Source: Parvibaculum sp. (GTDB taxonomy: Bacteria > Pseudomonadota > Alphaproteobacteria > Parvibaculales > Parvibaculaceae). From it: a stretch of 64,000 nt of DNA. Below, in pieces: positions 9,747-18,693 of this stretch; position 1 is the stretch's first letter; every line of letters starts with the position of its first letter. The stretch is from the NCBI GenBank assembly GCA_002694985.1, contig NZNS01000010.1, forward strand, positions 457,392 through 521,391, read 5' to 3'. Made by a program: the position numbers and the translations under genes. The notes under the pieces were generated by a model, which had not been told where the DNA came from, did not search any database, and worked only from the letters and a program-made list of their open reading frames with translations.

Positions 9747-10420
9747 GCCTCTTTCAGCGTCTCCGGCAAACGCAAGACCGCGTACCAGGCATAGCCGCGA
9801 TAGAGGGAGCGGAACTGGAGTTCCGCTCCGAGCTTCGCCGCAAGCGCTTCCAGCACACGCTTGAGGTCTCCACGCGGGCTCACATGAAATTGCACAAGCC
9901 ATGCCCGCAGCATCGAACGAAACCAGCGCGGTAACCGCTCCTGCTGCCCAAAGTCGACGATATGCAAGCTACCGCCCGGCGCAAGATTGCAGACGCCTTG
10001 TGCAAGCGTCGCATGCCAGTCCGGGATCATCGACAGCGTGTAGGACATGTAGATGCGCTCAAAGCGGCTCACGCCAAAAGCCGCATAGGGATTGAAGCGC
10101 GTGGCATCCCCCTGCGCGAAACGCAGCTTCGTTCCTTGTCGTGCGGCGGCTGCCTCTGCCGTCTCCAGCATTTCGTGCGAGATGTCCATCCCGTGCAGCC
10201 TTGCCTCGGGAAATAGCCGCGCGGCGCGGACGAGATTGCGTCCGGTGCCGCAGCCGATCTCCAGCACCGTCGTTCCGGGTCCGGCATGCAGATCGTCGAT
10301 CAGCCGGTCTCGGCCAAGCAGATAATATCGGCGGGTGAGGTCGTAGATATGGCGCTGGTACCGGTAGGTCCGATCCATCAGATGCGCGTGATTTTCCTCG
10401 CCTTGTTCAACCGCGCTCAC
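9731..10420 (-). CDS. btaB: Betaine-lipid N-methyltransferase BtaB
   Basis: The 229-residue class I SAM methyltransferase has motif [12 protein letters not shown] (about residues 52-62) and [13 protein letters not shown] later, as in BtaB. It would methylate diacylglyceryl-homoserine three times to give DGTS, a phosphorus-free betaine lipid. The GTG start lies four bases after the btaA stop, so the two are one operon. The C terminus overlaps gcdH convergently by 16 bp. The assignment as BtaB rests largely on its partner btaA. Confidence 0.85.
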   Translation of the reverse strand: MSAVEQGEENHAHLMDRTYRYQRHIYDLTRRYYLLGRDRLIDDLHAGPGTTVLEIGCGTGRNLVRAARLFPEARLHGMDISHEMLETAEAAAARQGTKLRFAQGDATRFNPYAAFGVSRFERIYMSYTLSMIPDWHATLAQGVCNLAPGGSLHIVDFGQQERLPRWFRSMLRAWLVQFHVSPRGDLKRVLEALAAKLGAELQFRSLYRGYAWYAVLRLPETLKEAQKNA

Positions 10421-10424
10421 TGCC

Positions 10425-11726
10425 TCAGTCCTTCAGGATGTAGAGGTGAAACCCGCCATAGATGGAGGAACGGTCGCGCGCGGTGAAGGCCAGCGACTCT
10501 TCGGCGCGATAGTCCCACCGCGCGAGAATGGCATCGTCCACCCGTCCCGGCAGCAGGGTTGGTTCCGCCGCCGTACGAAAGATGACACGCGCGCCGGGAC
10601 GCGCGGTGCGTGTTATTTGCGACCAAAGATCGTTCAGTTGCGCATCCGTCATCCAGTCCTGCGCGTCGAGCAGCACAAAGCGGTCGAGGCTTGCATCGGC
10701 GCATTCGCGCAGGTGGTCCGTGAAGGACGCATTCAAGACCTGCATGCCCTTGGCCCGCGCCTGCAACGCCGCGAAATTCTCGCGCTTCAGATAGGGCGGA
10801 ACCGCAGCATCCTCGCCGGGTGCATAGGAGCGCGCAAAGGCCTGCCAGGCGAAGTAGTTTTCCGTGAGCGGGAACCCGCAGGCAAGACGTTCCAGCCTTT
10901 CGCGGAGAACGAAGCGCATTTCGCGGCCGCCCGACAAGGCTTCATATTGGGCGGGCGGAATGCCGAGTCCGTAGAGCGTCGAGGGCTTGCCGGTCAGCCA
11001 GGCGATCGTGGGTTTCTCGAAGAGCGGGGCGAGCTTCTCGTCGAAGAAGCGGCGTTGACTCTCCATCGTCGGCGCTTCGAGAATATCGCGCAGCCTTACG
11101 CCATAGATCCGCGCGGCGATGTGCGCCATGCCGATGAAATGGCCGAGCAGCCCATGACGGAAAAATCCGCGCGCGAAGAGCGAAATGCGGCGCCGGAAAC
11201 CTGCGGGCCTCTTGTCCCAGTAAGTACGGCTCTTTTCGTCAAGTTGCGGACGAATGAACCGTTCGTAATCAGCGATGTTCTCGCGCCTGTCTCCACGCCC
11301 GAAGAAGCGGAAGAAGTGCTCGTAGCTCGGCAAATGCGCCGCGCCCGCAAGCTTCAGCTTGACCAGCGCCACATGCGTCGGGTTGAGGTCGAGGGCGGTC
11401 ACGCGCACGGGCGCCGCCGTCATGTAGGACAGCGCGTTGCAACCGCCGGAGGCGATCGTAACGATCCGCGTATCCGCGCTCATGTCGGCACGAAGGCCCA
11501 TCGCGGCGATATCGATGTCGGGATCTTCCCAGATCTGCGGATAAACGAGACCCGTGAAAAGCCACGTAAAAAGACGTTCGGTCAGCCCTTCCCTGGAAAC
11601 TGCCTTGTGGCGATGAACGGCCGCGCTCAGGCGGCGGCGGACGTCGCGCCTGCCCCCCGCGACGGCGGCATCCTCGGCAAGCGTTTCACTGGTCGCTTCG
11701 GCGGTCGTGTCTGACAAGGGGATCAC
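10425..11726 (-). CDS. btaA: SAM:diacylglycerol 3-amino-3-carboxypropyltransferase BtaA
   Basis: The 433-residue protein matches BtaA in length and motifs: LVYPQIWEDPDIDIAAM, IVTIASGGCNALSYM and VTALDLNPTHVAL in the SAM-binding half, and a C-terminal methyltransferase-like part (RFVLLDAQDWM). BtaA moves the aminocarboxypropyl group of SAM onto diacylglycerol, the first step of DGTS synthesis at the inner membrane. In Rhodobacter and Sinorhizobium this operon is switched on by phosphate starvation through PhoB, and a degenerate Pho-box array lies upstream. The start is a GTG with an overlapping GGAG, so it may be off by a few codons. Confidence 0.9.
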   Translation of the reverse strand: MIPLSDTTAEATSETLAEDAAVAGGRRDVRRRLSAAVHRHKAVSREGLTERLFTWLFTGLVYPQIWEDPDIDIAAMGLRADMSADTRIVTIASGGCNALSYMTAAPVRVTALDLNPTHVALVKLKLAGAAHLPSYEHFFRFFGRGDRRENIADYERFIRPQLDEKSRTYWDKRPAGFRRRISLFARGFFRHGLLGHFIGMAHIAARIYGVRLRDILEAPTMESQRRFFDEKLAPLFEKPTIAWLTGKPSTLYGLGIPPAQYEALSGGREMRFVLRERLERLACGFPLTENYFAWQAFARSYAPGEDAAVPPYLKRENFAALQARAKGMQVLNASFTDHLRECADASLDRFVLLDAQDWMTDAQLNDLWSQITRTARPGARVIFRTAAEPTLLPGRVDDAILARWDYRAEESLAFTARDRSSIYGGFHLYILKD

Positions 11727-11776
11727 TCCGTTTGCAGATGGCCGACTCGCTTTGCGCGCGGCCCTGACTTGCTGCT

Positions 11777-11805
11777 ACAGCGTTTGCGTAACGTTCGTGT
11801 GACGG
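11777..11805 (-). promoter_or_regulatory. Degenerate Pho-box array upstream of btaA
   Basis: Read on the minus strand, heptamers CCGTCAC, ACGTTAC and ACGCTGT follow one another with four-base spacers, giving the 11-bp period of PhoB sites. The first matches the CTGTCAT consensus best and the others are weak. It lies about 60 bp upstream of the btaA start. Phosphate control of btaA is known in related bacteria, which raises the likelihood. The spacer from here to 11979 otherwise holds nothing I recognise. Confidence 0.4.
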
Positions 11806-11979
11806 TCTCGCGATGCACCGCCTCCGAATCGGAAAGAGAGGCATATAGTTCGAGGGAACGAACCGAAAAAACTCCAGGAAGCACCGTCTTCAGGTCGTGT
11901 CGGCAAGGATCGCCGGATTCGGCAGAGAACGACGCCCGCCCGGCGCGGCCATCTCGCGCCAAAATCCGGATTTATTCTC

Positions 11980-12669
11980 GTGGAGTCGCGCGCAACCACG
12001 TCCCGGACGGACAGTCCTTCGGATTCCAACCCGCTTTGGCGCCTGGTCCCGCTTGTTCACCGCCACAAGTGGCGCTTCTGGGGTGGCATGTCACTCATCA
12101 ATGGGGGGCGGCTGCTCGAAGCTTTCATGCCCCTCTTCCTCAAGATAGGGATCGACAGGATCGCTGCGGAGGATTACCGCCTCGCGCTTCCTGCGCTCGC
12201 AATTCTCGGCCTCATGGTGCTGCGCTATATCGCCTTCAATCGCGGCCGCCGTTATGTCCGCGAAGTCGGCATTGCCGTCGCCTATGAATTGCGCCAGCGG
12301 CTCTATTGGCATCTTGAGCTTCAGGGGCCGCGCGCCTCGTTCATGCCGACCCCTTCATCCGCCTGCTGCCGCAAGGCTATGACACGGTGCTGACGGAGGG
12401 CGGGCGAAACCTCAGCCACGGCCAGCATCGACACGGAAACGGAATTCATCATTCAGAATGCGCTCGCCAGGGCGACCGAGGGGAGAACCTCCATCATCAT
12501 CGCGCACCGCCTGCAGACAATCTGGGAAGCGAACCGCATCGTCGTTCTCACGAGCGGCGAGGCCCGCGAGGTCGGTACACATGAAGAACTCATGGCGCAG
12601 GGCGGTCTCTACAAGACGCTCTACGAGTTTCAGGTGCAGGATCTGGGCGCTGGCGATGCAGCTTCATGA
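11980..12669 (+). pseudogene. ABC exporter pseudogene with two internal deletions
   Basis: Three pieces of one ABC exporter (MsbA/HlyB type) are seen in order. First, the N terminus and start of the membrane domain (11980 to about 12340, ending [11 protein letters not shown]). Second, in another frame, the part of the ATPase just before the signature ([16 protein letters not shown], then TEGGRNLS, to about 12415). Third, the D-loop to C terminus ([29 protein letters not shown], stop at 12669). Most of the membrane domain, Walker A, and the segment from LSGGQ through Walker B are gone. Intact relatives are about 600 residues. It cannot make a working transporter. Confidence 0.85.
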
Positions 12670-12744
12670 CGCGGCAGGAGTTGCCCCCCGATGGGAGCTG
12701 AAGTAGCGTCAATATCAGTTGAAACGCAATGAGTGGCCCTTCTT

Positions 12745-13179
12745 ATGACCGAGCAAGTCTTGCCTTTTGCCCTTCCTGCCCAGCTGGACCCGGCCCTTTC
12801 CGGTGTCGCCGATTACTGGCGCGGCCTCATTCGCGGCAAGGCGAGCGATATGCCTTACTGGGACGATGTGAAGCTCTCCGATCTCGGCAGCGGCGCGGAC
12901 AGCGCCATGCTGATGACGGTCTTCGACAAGCCTCAGCGGTTCCGCATCGAAATTGCCGGCAAGGAAATCAGCACGCGATATGGCGGCACGCTTCAAGGCA
13001 CATTCACCGACGAGATCGACATCCACTCTCCGGTCGAGTTTCTGAGGGCACAGGCGAGCGCGACCGCGGAAGGCGGGGCGCCCACTTATTATGCGACGGA
13101 TACCTATACGCGGCTTCTCCTCCCCCTCTGGGGCGAGGGGCATGTGGGCATGTTGCTCGCTGGCTATTCCTGGGCCTGA
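12745..13179 (+). CDS. Hypothetical PAS-like protein
   Basis: The 144-residue soluble protein begins near MTEQVLPFALPAQLDPAL and contains ADYWRGLIRGKASDMPYWDD and RFRIEIAGKEISTRYGGTL. This recalls the alphaproteobacterial PAS_5 family of single-domain PAS-like proteins, in which a DYW segment is followed by a beta-sheet core. No effector domain is attached. A GTG at 12733 is an alternative start; neither has a strong ribosome site. It ends three bases before the convergent pfkB gene. Function unknown; family assignment tentative. Confidence 0.55.
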   Translation: MTEQVLPFALPAQLDPALSGVADYWRGLIRGKASDMPYWDDVKLSDLGSGADSAMLMTVFDKPQRFRIEIAGKEISTRYGGTLQGTFTDEIDIHSPVEFLRAQASATAEGGAPTYYATDTYTRLLLPLWGEGHVGMLLAGYSWA

Positions 13180-13182
13180 CGC

Positions 13183-14121
13183 TCAGAGTTCTTCTATCGA
13201 TATTTGCGGCAGCAACCGTTCCACATCGTCCCTCCGGCAAAGCTCTGTGCCGGGCGACAGGAGCGCCGCTGTGCCTCCGGCCATTCCAGCCCTCAACGCC
13301 TCGCTCATGCCTTGGCCCGATGCAAGCGCATGGATAAGCATGGCGAGGAAACTGTCTCCCGCGCCGACCGAACTCACCGGCGTAATTTCCGGTGCCCGGC
13401 CTCGCCAGCTCCCTTCCTCACAAACAAGCATGGCGCCATCGGCACCCAGCGTCACGGCGACGACATCCGCCTTTTTCTCACCAACAAGCCTGCGGGCTGC
13501 ATCGAGCGTTTCCTCATCCGTCTGGATGGGCAGGCCGGTAAGCTCGCGCATTTCGCGGAGATTCGGTTTGATCAGATAGGGGCGCTCGCGAAGTGCTGCG
13601 GCGAGAGCCACGCCCGATGTATCGACGGCAAGCCTTGCCCCCAGTTTGCGCGTTACATGCGCAATCTCGGCATAGGCCTCTTCCGGCGCGCCCGGCGGAA
13701 GACTTCCGCTCGCCACGACAAACAAAACGCCGTTCATCGCCTCCAGAGCGTTCCTCGTCGCGGTCCAGGCCGCCTTGTCCAATTCCGGTCCGGCTAAAAC
13801 GAACCGGAACTCATTGCCCGTCTGCCGTTCGAAGGCGGTGAAACTCTCGCGTGTCTCTCCCGTCACAGGGATGACGACATCCTCGATCCCCTCGCGCTCG
13901 ACCAGTTCCTGCAGGAGCCTGCCCGTCACCCCACCCGCCGGGTAGAGCGCCGTTACATCCGCCCCCATCCGCAAAAGGACGCGGGCCACGTTTATGCCGC
14001 CACCACCGGGGTCGCGATGGGCTTCGCCACATCGCATTTTGACCTCGGCCTCAATGCGTTCCACGGATGTCGAGACATCCACGGCAGGATTCAGGGTGAG
14101 AGTGACAAGCTTTACTGACAT
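13183..14121 (-). CDS. pfkB: PfkB-family phosphofructokinase-like sugar kinase
   Basis: The 312-residue ribokinase-fold protein shows the PfkB entry motif TLTLNPAVDVS, the GGGGINVARVLLRMGADV signature near residues 39-56, and the ATP/anion-hole motif SVGAGDSFLAM with catalytic Asp near residue 252. This set matches 6-phosphofructokinase 2 or 1-phosphofructokinase/tagatose-6-phosphate kinase, which phosphorylate sugar phosphates in the cytoplasm. Exact substrate cannot be settled; PfkB is favoured by the N-terminal sequence. It stands alone, convergent with the PAS-like gene. Confidence 0.8.
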   Translation of the reverse strand: MSVKLVTLTLNPAVDVSTSVERIEAEVKMRCGEAHRDPGGGGINVARVLLRMGADVTALYPAGGVTGRLLQELVEREGIEDVVIPVTGETRESFTAFERQTGNEFRFVLAGPELDKAAWTATRNALEAMNGVLFVVASGSLPPGAPEEAYAEIAHVTRKLGARLAVDTSGVALAAALRERPYLIKPNLREMRELTGLPIQTDEETLDAARRLVGEKKADVVAVTLGADGAMLVCEEGSWRGRAPEITPVSSVGAGDSFLAMLIHALASGQGMSEALRAGMAGGTAALLSPGTELCRRDDVERLLPQISIEEL

Positions 14122-14192
14122 ATGCGGTTCCTGTTTCCTTCGCCGGATCTGAAGCCCAGCTTAACGGATCGGCGGAACCGGGGAACCATTCA

Positions 14193-14396
14193 TCAGCAGC
14201 GCTGAATGATCGCAGAGGTGTTGTTGTTTCCGTACTGCTGGGTCAACGCTTCGTGCCCGTTGCCCTTCTGGATGACACAGGACTTGTTGTTCCAGCCGTC
14301 CTGAATGGTGCCGGCGAGATTGCTGCTGCCCTGCTGGCTCACATAAGCGGAATTGCCGCCACCGTTCTGCGTGGCGAAAGCCGTGTTTCCACCGCC
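14193..14396 (-). pseudogene. Curlin (CsgA/CsgB-like) remnant, 5' end lost
   Basis: The last 67 codons hold six back-to-back curlin half-repeats of the form GxxNxAxxxQ: GGGNTAFATQN, GGGNSAYVSQQ, GSSNLAGTIQD, GWNNKSCVIQK, GNGHEALTQQY and GNNNTSAIIQR, ending RC. These are amyloid-forming strands of curli fibre subunits. No signal peptide can be found: upstream of 14396 the frame runs into the antisense of a csgH-like fragment. A functional curlin needs a Sec signal and more repeats, so this is a truncated relic. The final Cys is unusual for curlin. Confidence 0.7.
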
Positions 14397-14428
14397 GAAA
14401 AACGTGCTGCATCCATTCCTGCGAAACT

Positions 14429-14701
14429 TGCCGCCCGATCCGGGCGATTGAAACGGCCTCCGGTCTGCAGCTTGAAAGCATCGTCTATGGCGCGCCGGGC
14501 GAAGCAGGCTCTTACTCCATGTCTCTCGAGCGCGCGGGTTCCGGCGGAACATCGGAAGTGCGGCAAGCCGGCGACTTTGTGATCGAGGATGGTGGCGAAG
14601 CCGTCATATCCGTCACGGAGTTCAATCGCGACGCGCGCGCCCGCCTTCACGCGCATATGACGGTCGAGAACGGTTACGGCACTTATAGCTGTGGGTTTTG
14701 A
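14429..14701 (+). pseudogene. CsgH-like curli inhibitor remnant, 5' end lost
   Basis: The plus frame reads from a Cys-rich start through GLQLESIVYGAPGEAGSYSM, SLERAGSGGTSEVRQAGDF, GEAVISVTEF to YGTYSCGF and a stop. This is the pattern of CsgH, a small periplasmic immunoglobulin-like protein of alphaproteobacteria that blocks curlin polymerisation: a beta sandwich with G-G-T-S-x-x-R-Q-x-G-D-F and a terminal disulfide Cys. No start codon or signal peptide precedes it in frame, and its 5' side abuts the curlin remnant on the other strand. The match is from memory of the family, so moderate. Confidence 0.55.
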
Positions 14702-15195
14702 CCTTCGCTTCCCTGCCCCAACTGGTAATGATCGAACCATAATACGCGCAGTTGCCGACCTTGCGGCGTGTAGCCGATAAGACAGAGACCCGAAGGTTCG
14801 ACCGGATTGTTGCCGAGTACCCGGTTTTCATAGATCGCCGCGCATCCCGCGAGTTTCTCGCCGGGATGCGCTTTCGACCAGCGGCAAAGTTCGTCATGTC
14901 CGTCGATCATCAGCCGGTCGGTCAGTCGTTTCCCGCGCCAGGCCGGCGCGATGAAGCTCCGGCAGAAAGCAAACTTCTCGCGCATCCTCGGAAGAACCTG
15001 GATATCCGCCGTCAGGCAGCCTGCAATTTCATCACCGGCATAGATGGCGATCACCATCTCTTCGGCGCGACGCTCCGGCGATGTATCGGCGGAGAGGATT
15101 CCTTCGCGCTTCCACATGGCAATAGCGTCGTTCGTAGCATCCGTGTCTTGCCGGTGCCAGACACGCCGGTAGTCGACAGTCTCCGCTTCCACCAT
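14683..15195 (-). CDS. Hypothetical protein, possibly GNAT acetyltransferase-like
   Basis: The 170-residue protein starts at ATG 15195 after GGGAAGAGAAAA. The middle part reads YAGDEIAGCLTADIQVL and FIAPAWRGKRLTDRLMIDG, which resembles the beta4 and pyrophosphate-loop region of GNAT folds (WRGKxLxxRL), followed by a C-terminal half with NRVLGNNPVEPSGLCLIGY. No catalytic residue can be named. Its last 19 bases overlap the csgH remnant convergently. Likely a cytoplasmic enzyme of unknown substrate. Confidence 0.55.
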   Translation of the reverse strand: MVEAETVDYRRVWHRQDTDATNDAIAMWKREGILSADTSPERRAEEMVIAIYAGDEIAGCLTADIQVLPRMREKFAFCRSFIAPAWRGKRLTDRLMIDGHDELCRWSKAHPGEKLAGCAAIYENRVLGNNPVEPSGLCLIGYTPQGRQLRVLWFDHYQLGQGSEGQNPQL

Positions 15196-15302
15196 TTTTC
15201 TCTTCCCGCAATAAAAAGGGACGGCCAGTTTCAGCACCGGCCGCCCCTCGGGAAAGAGGTCACAAGGTCCAGATTGGAGTGGCCCTTTCTCCTCAACGCA
15301 TC

Positions 15303-16937
15303 TCAGGCTCCAAGCTGGAAGCCCTCGTAATCGGCAGCCGCGACGGCGTCGATTTTCTTGCCATAGACATTCACGCCGCCCGTATAAGGCATGAAGACGC
15401 GCGGTTTACCGGGAATGTTCGCTCCCATGTACCAGGAATTTGCTTGCGGATAGAGCGTTCCGCTGGCGAGTTCGTTAACATGCGCAACCCATTCATCTTC
15501 CGCCTCGCGCGTCGCCTCGATGGAGCGGATATTGCCTTCCGTCAAACGCTTCACGCAGTCGGTAATCCAGTCCACATGCTGTTCGATGGAAACGATCATG
15601 TTGGAGAGCACCGAGGGGCTGCCGGGGCCGGTAATGAAGAAGAGGTTGGGGAAGCCCGCCGATCCCAATCCCAGATAGGTGCGCGGTCCCGCCGCCCACT
15701 TCTCCCGGAGTTCCGCGCCGTTTCGTCCCCTTATATCTATCGCAAGCAGCGCGCCGGTCATTGCATCGAATCCGGTCGCAAAAACAATGGCGTCGGCTTC
15801 ATATTCCTTGCCGCCGCAGACGACACCCTTCCTTGAAATTCGCTCGATGGAATTCTCCCGAAGATCCACGAGATCGACATGCGGCTTGTCGAAGGTTTCC
15901 AGATAGTCCGTGTCGAGACAGAGGCGTTTCACGCCGATCGGGTGATCGACGGGCAGCAGCTTTTCCGCCACATCCTTGTTCTTCACCGAGGCGCGCATCT
16001 TCGTACGGGCAAATTCGGCAGCGATCTGGTTTGCTTCCTGCGTCGCCATCAGGTCGCCATAAGCGCCGAGAAAAGCAAAGCCACCCTGTTTCCAGCGTGT
16101 CTCCAGTTCCTTCTGCAACGCATCAGGCGCCATCTCTTCGACCGGCGTCCTGTTATATTCAAAGCAGATGATACCGCCGGGCGTTTCGCGGGCATGGCGG
16201 CGGTCTTCCAGCAGCGTCTCCTTTGAACGCTCGACCTCTTCCGGGCGTAGCGGGCGGTTGCCCGCGGGCAGCGTGAAATTCGCTGTACGCTGAAACACCG
16301 TCAGCTGCTTTGCCTGCTCCGCGATAACCGGGATGCTCTGGATGCCGGACGAACCCGTACCAATCACTGCGACACGCTGGCCGGAAAAATCGACACCTTC
16401 ATGCGGCCAGCCTCCCGTGTGGTAGTGCTCGCCCTCAAAATCATCAAGTCCGTCAAAATCGGGTATGCGCGCCGCGGAAAGGCAGCCCGTCGCCATGATA
16501 CAAAAGCGCGCGGAGACGAGATCACCCTTGTCCGTCTCTACCACCCAAAGGCCGTTCCGTTCATTGTATTTTGCCGAGGTCACGCGCGTCTCGAAGCGGA
16601 TATCGCGCCTCAAATCCAGCTTGTCGGCTACATAGTTCTGATATCGCAGGATTTCCGGCTGCGCGGCGTAGCGCTCGCTCCAGGTCCAGCCGCGCTGAAT
16701 CTCGTCCGAAAAACCATACTGATATTCGAGGCTTTCGACGTCGCACCGTGCGCCGGGGTAGCGGTTCCAGTACCAGGTTCCGCCCACGCTGTCGCCCGCC
16801 TCGAAGACCTGCACCGACAGGCCAAGCTCCCGCAGACGATGAAGCATGTACATGCCGGCAAACCCCGCGCCGACAATTACCGCGTCGATCTGTTCGGATT
16901 GCGCGCTCGCTCGCGCATTCTCTCCCTGAGCAGCCAT
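15303..16937 (-). CDS. Baeyer-Villiger monooxygenase, cyclohexanone-monooxygenase type
   Basis: The 544-residue flavoprotein has FAD-binding GAGFAG (residues 23-28), the Baeyer-Villiger fingerprint FEGEHYHTGGWP (167-178) and the NADPH-binding GTGSSG (193-198), all in the order and spacing of type I BVMOs. These insert one oxygen next to a ketone carbonyl to give an ester or lactone. The ATG at 16937 follows GGGAGGAAAAA; longer starts are not supported. It follows another BVMO gene on the same strand, separated by a terminator. Substrate unknown; cyclic or aliphatic ketones are likely. Confidence 0.9.
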   Translation of the reverse strand: MAAQGENARASAQSEQIDAVIVGAGFAGMYMLHRLRELGLSVQVFEAGDSVGGTWYWNRYPGARCDVESLEYQYGFSDEIQRGWTWSERYAAQPEILRYQNYVADKLDLRRDIRFETRVTSAKYNERNGLWVVETDKGDLVSARFCIMATGCLSAARIPDFDGLDDFEGEHYHTGGWPHEGVDFSGQRVAVIGTGSSGIQSIPVIAEQAKQLTVFQRTANFTLPAGNRPLRPEEVERSKETLLEDRRHARETPGGIICFEYNRTPVEEMAPDALQKELETRWKQGGFAFLGAYGDLMATQEANQIAAEFARTKMRASVKNKDVAEKLLPVDHPIGVKRLCLDTDYLETFDKPHVDLVDLRENSIERISRKGVVCGGKEYEADAIVFATGFDAMTGALLAIDIRGRNGAELREKWAAGPRTYLGLGSAGFPNLFFITGPGSPSVLSNMIVSIEQHVDWITDCVKRLTEGNIRSIEATREAEDEWVAHVNELASGTLYPQANSWYMGANIPGKPRVFMPYTGGVNVYGKKIDAVAAADYEGFQLGA

Positions 16938-17070
16938 TTTTTCCTCCCTTGTTTTTGTTGCTCCGATTCTAGACGAGAAGACGCAACGCACAAGAAAAGA
17001 AGAATCGCCGCCGATGCTGCACCGCATCGGATGGAGGCCGGAAGGCTCGGTAGCCCTGTGGAAACGACAA

Positions 17071-17101
17071 ACGCCGGAACCTCTTTTCAAGGTTCCGGCG
17101 T
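17071..17101 (-). terminator. Rho-independent terminator after the upstream BVMO gene
   Basis: A 12-bp perfect stem (ACGCCGGAACCT with its complement) closes a seven-base loop. On the minus strand it is followed by TTGTCGTTT. It lies 17 bp past the stop of the gene at 17118-18620, so the two BVMO genes are probably separate or partly uncoupled transcripts. Confidence 0.75.
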
Positions 17102-17117
17102 CCGCTGATCCGCAGTC

Positions 17118-18620
17118 TTATTCGTAGACGAACTCGGAGCCGTCGAGATCGATTTTGGGCAGTTCGTCCTTTTCGGCCCAGTAGTCCTGGGTGTGCTGCC
17201 ACTCCGGCTTGTCGCCGCGCTTCGGCAGCAGGTGCATACCGCGCATGAGGTAGCCCGGATTGAAATTCTCCGGGTCGATCCAGGGCAGCAGCGGCATGTT
17301 GCTGTCTTCCTTGCGGAGCGCGACCGTCACCTTCTTCGCTCCCTTCTTGTCCATATGCTTCAGGAGACGGGCAACGAAATCGCCAAGCAGATCCACACGA
17401 AGTGTCCAGCTCGCACGGAAGTAACCGAAGACCCAGACCAGGTTCGGCACGCCTGTGAACATCATGCCGCGATAGGTCACTGTATCGGCGAAGTTGAGCG
17501 GCTCGCCGTCGATATCGAAGTCGATATCGCCGAGCACGCTGAGATTGAAGCCCGTTGCCGTGACAATGATGTCCGCTTCGAGCTCCTTGCCCGACTTCAG
17601 CAGGATACCCTTCTCCGTGAAGCGCTCGATCTCGTCTGTCTCGACCGAGGCCTTGCCGGAGGCAATACCCTTGAAGATGTCGCCATCGGGCACGAAGGCA
17701 ACGCGCTGCTGCCAGGGGCGATAACGCGGCGTGAAGTGCTTCTCAACCGTTTCTTCCGGCAGGAAGAGACGGACGGCGTTGAGCAATTCCTTGCGCACTT
17801 CTTCCGGCTCTTCGAAAGAGCGGCGAGCGAACTCCGCCTGGTTGTGCAGAATTTCACGGCGCGTGATTTCGTGGATCCAAGTCTCGTCGACTTCGAGCTG
17901 GCGCAGCCGGTCGGCAAGTTCGTTCTCGTTGCGGCCCGGAATAAAGTAGGTCGGCGAGCGCTGGAGCAGCGTTACATGCTCGCAGTCACCTGCAATCGCG
18001 GGGACGACCGTCGCCGCCGTCGCGCCAGAGCCGATCACGATGACCTTCTTGCCCTTGTAATCGAGATCTTCTGGCCAGGATTGCGGATGAATGATCTGGC
18101 CCTTGAACTTGTCCATATCCGGCCATTCGGGCGTGTAGCCTTCCGAGTGGCGGTAATAGCCCTGACACATCCAGAGGAAGTTCGCGGTGAAGCGACGCTC
18201 CTCGCCCGTCTTCTTGTCGGTCGCATAGACCGTCCAGAGATTGTCCTCGCTCGACCACTTCGCCGTCGTGATGCGGTGGTTGTAGCGAATGTGGCGATCA
18301 AGGTCGTTCTCCTCGATTACCTCCTTCATATAGGTAAGGATTTCCTGCGCCGTCGCGATGGGCGTTCCGGTCCAGGGCTTGAAGCGATAGCCGAAGGTGT
18401 AGAGATCGCTGTCGGAGCGGATGCCCGGATAGCGATGCATGTGCCAGGTACCGCCGAAGCCGTCGAGGCCTTCAAGGACGACGAATGTCTTGTCCGGACA
18501 CTGCTCTTGCAAATGATAGGCGGCGCCGATACCGGAAATGCCCGCACCGACGATCAGCACGTCGAAATGCTCGGTTTTCTGTCCCGCAGCCGGTTTTGTG
18601 AGGGTTTCTGTCCCTGCCAT
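17118..18620 (-). CDS. Baeyer-Villiger monooxygenase, EthA-like
   Basis: The 500-residue flavoprotein shows GAGISG (25-30) for FAD, fingerprint FKGQIIHPQSWP (172-183) and GSGATA (197-202) for NADPH. The length and the GFGGTWHMHRYPGIRSDSDL segment resemble the EthA/type I group that acts on aliphatic ketones. The ATG at 18620 sits behind AGGAGGAGAG. A palindrome 74 bp upstream is a probable operator. With the second BVMO it may open a ketone-degradation route: ketone to ester, then hydrolase. Confidence 0.88.
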   Translation of the reverse strand: MAGTETLTKPAAGQKTEHFDVLIVGAGISGIGAAYHLQEQCPDKTFVVLEGLDGFGGTWHMHRYPGIRSDSDLYTFGYRFKPWTGTPIATAQEILTYMKEVIEENDLDRHIRYNHRITTAKWSSEDNLWTVYATDKKTGEERRFTANFLWMCQGYYRHSEGYTPEWPDMDKFKGQIIHPQSWPEDLDYKGKKVIVIGSGATAATVVPAIAGDCEHVTLLQRSPTYFIPGRNENELADRLRQLEVDETWIHEITRREILHNQAEFARRSFEEPEEVRKELLNAVRLFLPEETVEKHFTPRYRPWQQRVAFVPDGDIFKGIASGKASVETDEIERFTEKGILLKSGKELEADIIVTATGFNLSVLGDIDFDIDGEPLNFADTVTYRGMMFTGVPNLVWVFGYFRASWTLRVDLLGDFVARLLKHMDKKGAKKVTVALRKEDSNMPLLPWIDPENFNPGYLMRGMHLLPKRGDKPEWQHTQDYWAEKDELPKIDLDGSEFVYE

Positions 18621-18693
18621 TCTGACTCTCCTCCTGTCGGCGCTTCTTTGGGGTCGCCGGATTTTCAATGACCCCATCTTGACCCCGTAAAAT

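Noticed and set aside
17193..18671. 492-codon plus-strand open frame over the EthA-like gene
   Set aside because: It is the shadow of a gene with an intact Baeyer-Villiger fingerprint; no motif of its own.
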